Part shown: in pieces, positions 58,289 to 64,000 of the stretch
Numbering within the stretch: the first letter of the stretch is position 1
Layout: each line of letters opens with the position of its first letter
Assembly (NCBI GenBank): GCA_032622095.1
Contig: CP136063.1
Span: 89,321,980-89,385,979 of the forward strand
Direction: 5' to 3'
Origin: Siphonodentalium dalli
Lineage: Eukaryota; Mollusca; Scaphopoda; Gadilida; Siphonodentaliidae
DNA length: 64,000 nt
Program-made: the position numbers and the translations under genes
The notes under the pieces: generated by a model
What the model was told of the DNA's origin: nothing
Seen by the model: only the letters and a program-made list of their open reading frames with translations
Database searches by the model: none

Positions 58289-58750
58289 TTAAGGGGTGGG
58301 GGGTGAATACCTGGACAAGATTCTTAGGTGTGATATATTGGAACACAAGAACACGAGGGGGATGAACAAAATTAAGGGTAGGGAACATAACAAGAGTTCA
58401 TCCTATTTCAATCAGGTTCAGGGGCGCCAGACACAACCAATGGCAAGAGGCACAACTGCCAGAATTGGCAACTTTTTCAGTTAGAACTATTGGTATAAAT
58501 GCCAAAATTTACAAAAAGACAAATTTGGTAATAATAAATGAAAGAATTTTTCAGGACCGAGCCCAGCTGACGGTACTAGAATGGTATATTCCTCTTAGGA
58601 CAACATAAATATTTTCTCTGTGAAGGGTTGGTGGCAGGGTGTTTTTATGGGGTGGGAGATTTGAACATTGTTAATTATTTTTATTGCACAAATGTTTCTG
58701 TATTGTTATAATAGGGTGCTTGCATGATCAATCTTCAATTTGGCTTGGCA

Positions 58751-59086
58751 CAAGTCTTGATATAGTGGGTCTGACAATGGGAGACCTGGGATCAGATGGA
58801 AGTTCCCCAGTTGAAGTTGGTGATGTTTACTCATTAGTCACTTTAATAATGCATTTTATCTTCTTCAAAATAGGGGATATAGAAACTGAACAGAAGGCAA
58901 AAATACTAACTAAAAACGATGTTAATTTGAGACTATAGATATACTTCCCAGAAGATGAGGTCTCAGAAGAATGAGGGTCCCAGACAGTGAATTTGATGAT
59001 GCTAGCCCGCTGTGCGGAACAGCATCACTATATTCACCCTCTGGGGACTTCATTCTGCGTATGTCAAACACACTATATCGAGCTTG
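58751..59086. mobile_element. FB composite, left hairpin lost
   Basis: Left tip 'caagtcttgatatagtgggt' is joined directly to the middle ('gggagacctgggatcag'), then a full right hairpin to 'gagcttg'. No flank duplication recognised. Confidence 0.8.
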
Positions 59087-59814
59087 ACACACTTGGTAAT
59101 ATTGTCTGTGCTATTTTCAATCTTTCAACTTCCTGGGACGTAATCTTCAGAAAGGTGCTTTTTGCAATGTAAACACATAAATTTGTACAGGTGCTATTTA
59201 GGGGAAGGGGGCTACGGCTGCCCATACACCACTGCTCTGACATCCCTATATCTGAGGGAAACAATAAATAAAATTCAATCGAGGCGATATGACCATAGGC
59301 AACAAAGCTATCAATAGACTGCATCCATAGCAACTGAACCATTGAAAGGTCCAACATCAGGGAATTAAAGAAAAATATTGACATTCCGAGACTCATTAGT
59401 TTTCATTGTATAGGGGACGTCCAAGCTGACCAGAATCATCATCACGCGTTAATGAACTCCGGGCAACAATTAATAAATCCTTGTCAAGTTGTTGACTTTT
59501 GTTGGAATTTTTGTCCTAAAATTGTTAACTGTTTGAAGTTTGAGGTCATCATAATTATTGAACATTTGAATTACGTGAATAGCGGAATACATCAGCGTTT
59601 GACAAATTGTAATTGGTGTCTTCATTCGAAGTAAATTATAAGGACGTTTGAAATATTTGACAATGAGGGCAGTTGAATAATTAGAGTTATTATACAAAAA
59701 GCTCCACATAATACTGGAGAGTAAGGCCGAAATAAAAAGAGTTTTGGTTCTCAAGCTATTTTTTTTTAACTCAGTGAGGGAGGGAGGCTTCTATTTTTAT
59801 TTTTTCTGCACATA

Positions 59815-60026
59815 CAGTAATGCCCTAAATAATCGACTCCTTAACCACAGTAGATTTATAGTTAATTTTTCAGGATTTAGTTGGAAATATGGCTGTTGCC
59901 ATTCATTGGAAAGCTCTCAGTGAGAGCTTTCCGATGAATGGCAACAAGCCATATTTCCAACTAAATCCTGAAAAATTACCCATAATCCTGCTGTGGTTAA
60001 GGAGTCGATTATTTAGGGAATTACTG
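59815..60026. mobile_element. FA element
   Basis: Full foldback with TA flanks; a few unpaired changes in the left arm. Confidence 0.92.
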
Positions 60027-60129
60027 TAGTAAGCATGAAAAATGATACCTTCCGCGGTCTGGTAATAACTAGAACATGTAGAGGGAACTATTATGCATAT
60101 ATACTTATTTAATCTAATATAATGAAAGA

Positions 60130-61030
60130 TTCAATGACACTGTAGCTCAACTTGAGAAGGAGTTTATTTTTTGCTGAGCAATGAATAGAATGAAACAATA
60201 AATTTTTTTGCTGAGCAATGAATAGAATGATAAAGAAGGAAAGCCAAAAAGTTAGTCAAGGTCTTGTATTGTGTAGATGAAATTATTTTCCTTTCAAACA
60301 TTTCAATAATAAATGTAGGCTGTAATTTGAAATCCAAGATGGCTGCTGGCAGCAATGTTCTATAAAAACTTTTAGAAATAAACGATGGCTCCAATCTAGA
60401 GGTCACCCTGAAGGTCCATATGAGTTTGGCGACGATCGGATGAGGGATGTGGCCTGTAGTGTGTGCTGAAGGATTTAGTCATGCAAAGAGTAAAATCAAA
60501 GATGGCCACTGGCAGCCATGTTTTTCTATGAATTTTGTTAAAAAATCAATGGCTCTCATCTGAAAGTCACCATGAAGATTCATATAAAGTTTGGTGATGA
60601 TCGGAGGAGGGATGTGGACTGTAAGCTGTGCCAAATGATTTAGACATGCAAAGAGTAAAATTCAAGATGGCTGCCAGCGGCCATGTTTTTTCATAAAAAA
60701 AATTTCAAATTTGATAGCTCCCATCTAGAGGTGACCCTAAACATGCCTGTATATTCAAAACATTTCTCCATTAAATGCGGGCTGCAGGGTGTGCTGATGG
60801 ATTTTAATTTGAAATAAAAAATGGCAGCCGGCGCTCATGTCTTTTTAACATATTTCGGAAAAAAATGATGGCTCCCAAGAGGTTATCTAGAGGTTACCTC
60901 GAAAATCCATACGAAGTTTGGTGATGATCGGATGAGGGATGTGGCCTGTAGGGTGAGCCAAAGCAAATTGTTGATGGACGGATGCACACAAACCCATGGC
61001 AATAGCTCAAATTTGACTTAATCATTTCGT
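60130..61030 (-). repeat. Inverted block of the 25800-27010 family
   Basis: Units with 'caagatggctgc', 'gatcggatgagggatgtggc' and 'catgcaaagagtaaaat', ending near 'ccatggcaatagctcaaatt'. Lies inside a ferlin intron. Confidence 0.85.
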
Positions 61031-61299
61031 CAAGTTAGCTAAAAATGGGCCACACCCATATTCAAAATTTACCTATATTTTCATGTCAGTAAGCAATATA
61101 CCAAATTCTAAAACAATCGGATAACTATTACGAAGAATTTATCATCCGGAAACCAATATAATCGGAAATTATAAGTAGACAAGGATCATAACTCTTGTGA
61201 AAATGGGCAGACTGCACACATATTTGAACTTGACCTGTATTTTCATGTGAGTAATCCACATATAAAATTTTAAAACAATCAGATATCTAAAACTAACAA

Positions 61300-61920
61300 G
61301 AGGTGTGCACCCGCATGCTAGCATACCCCCACTGTGGCAAATTCAACCCGCATTATCCGTAAACCCAACAAAAAAGATTTTTAACTTTAAAGAAAAATTT
61401 GGATTAATAATATCGATATGGTGTCGCAAGAAGCTTGTACAGAAAAAAAGACGGACGGACCCAAAACTGTGGTAAAAATCATTGTTCCGAATCAATATTC
61501 GAAGAAACTTCCGGAAAATAGCCTAACTTGATAGCATCCACACAAAAAAAATCCCAAAATTTTCTAAGTCAAAATAAGTCGAAAATGAAGTGTAATGTTA
61601 GGAAAAACAGTCCGAGCCAACCCTGAGCTGCATCATGTAGAGAGGGTGTTGTGAGAAGCATGTATACCAAAAATTATTGAAATTTTCTAAGTCAAAATAA
61701 GTCGAAAAGTAAGGTGTAACTTAAAAAAAGAAAGTCGGACCGCACCGCAATTAGCATCATGCGGAGAGGCGGTCCTAAGGAGATTGCATACAAAAAATTA
61801 TTGAAATCGGTTCATAGTTGTTCGAGTTATGAGGTCGGACGGATGGACGGACGGACACACACAGGGAGAAAGTGTGACGGAGCGACGGACGGACGGACAG
61901 ACACAGTCAATCCAGTACAT
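61300..61920 (+). repeat. Dispersed repeat with GGAC-rich tail
   Basis: 'agaggtgtgcacccgcatgc', duplicated 'ttttctaagtcaaaataagt' (61560, 61686), then 'gacggatggacggacggac' near 61843-61900. Confidence 0.7.
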
Positions 61921-62163
61921 CTGGAACCAAAATAGTCAGCAAATTCTAAGGCTACAAGGACCATAAGTCCGGCAGAAATGGGCAGACCTAACTCATATTC
62001 GAACTCAACCCATGCCCCTAACCAATAAGCTCACATACCAAATGTAGTTTAATTTCATTAATTATTACAGAAGATATCTTCCGGAAGCCATCTGGGATGG
62101 ACACCAGTGATTTCTCTATTTCCCCCATATATTTTTTTTGGAGGACGATAAACTGATAGTTAA

Positions 62164-62370
62164 CCCTTTCAGTGCCAAGTCCGATTTTTGTATCAACCCA
62201 TATTTCCTTTATCATTTTTCAAATTTATTGATTATAATAATGTGATACATTGATGGAAAGAGCTCTTAGAGCTATTTCCATCAATGTATCACATTATTAT
62301 AATCAATAAATTTGAAAAATGATCAAGGAAATATGGGTTGATACAAAAATCGGACTTGGCTCTGAAAGGG
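62164..62370. mobile_element. FF palindromic element beside ferlin donor
   Basis: CCCTTTCAGTGCCAAGTCC to 'ggctctgaaaggg', TTAA at 62160-62163 and 62371-62374. It lies 26 bases inside the ferlin intron, downstream of exon 62397-62543 in transcript sense. Confidence 0.93.
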
Positions 62371-62395
62371 TTAATTGAACTTCATTTTAATTTTA

Positions 62396-64000
<1,605 letters not shown>

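Overview
This is a 64 kb piece of an AT-rich animal nuclear genome. It carries the 3' ends of two conserved, intron-split genes that converge on each other, set in a very dense field of small palindromic transposons. The EYA protein and several dispersed repeats (hexanucleotide-rich GGAC tails, units ending in a 'caagttgagctaaa'-like string) look most like a marine invertebrate, probably a lophotrochozoan such as a mollusc. That placement is inferred from general resemblance, not from a search.

Gene 1 (+ strand, 3780-17547) is the C-terminal part of an eyes-absent (EYA1/4-type) gene. Six exons encode 242 residues of the EYA HAD-phosphatase domain and end at a TAA stop. The N-terminal half of the protein and the catalytic DxDxT loop lie upstream of the window.

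Gene 2 (- strand, 62543-35278) is the C-terminal part of a type II ferlin (otoferlin/FER1L6-like). Five exons encode 266 residues: the last C2 domain, the ferlin C-terminal region, and a tail-anchor transmembrane helix ending at a TAG stop. The two genes are tail to tail, with 17.7 kb between their stop codons and no other recognisable gene there.

Most of the remaining DNA is non-coding and built from about seven foldback (MITE-like) families. Insertion footprints visible in the window sort them into three groups. FA (about 30 copies) starts CAGTAATGC and duplicates TA, like Tc1/mariner-pogo elements. FB and FG start CAAGCCT/CAGGCCT and CAGGGACCAG and are flanked by 8-bp duplications, like hAT elements. 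FC, FD, FE and FF all start CCCTTT and sit in TTAA, like piggyBac elements. No transposase gene was seen, so all are non-autonomous here. Elements are nested in one another, chained end to end through shared TTAA sites, and placed within tens of bases of splice sites. Their symmetric sequence changes suggest that the two arms are corrected together.

Other content: a 57-60 bp minisatellite (55.7-56.4 kb), a triplicated ~210 bp unit (49.9-50.5 kb), a 68-bp tandem array (38.2 kb), several unique long hairpins, tRNA-like SINE fragments, and three G-runs of 14-19 bases. No rRNA, intact tRNA, CRISPR array or bacterial-type operon was seen.
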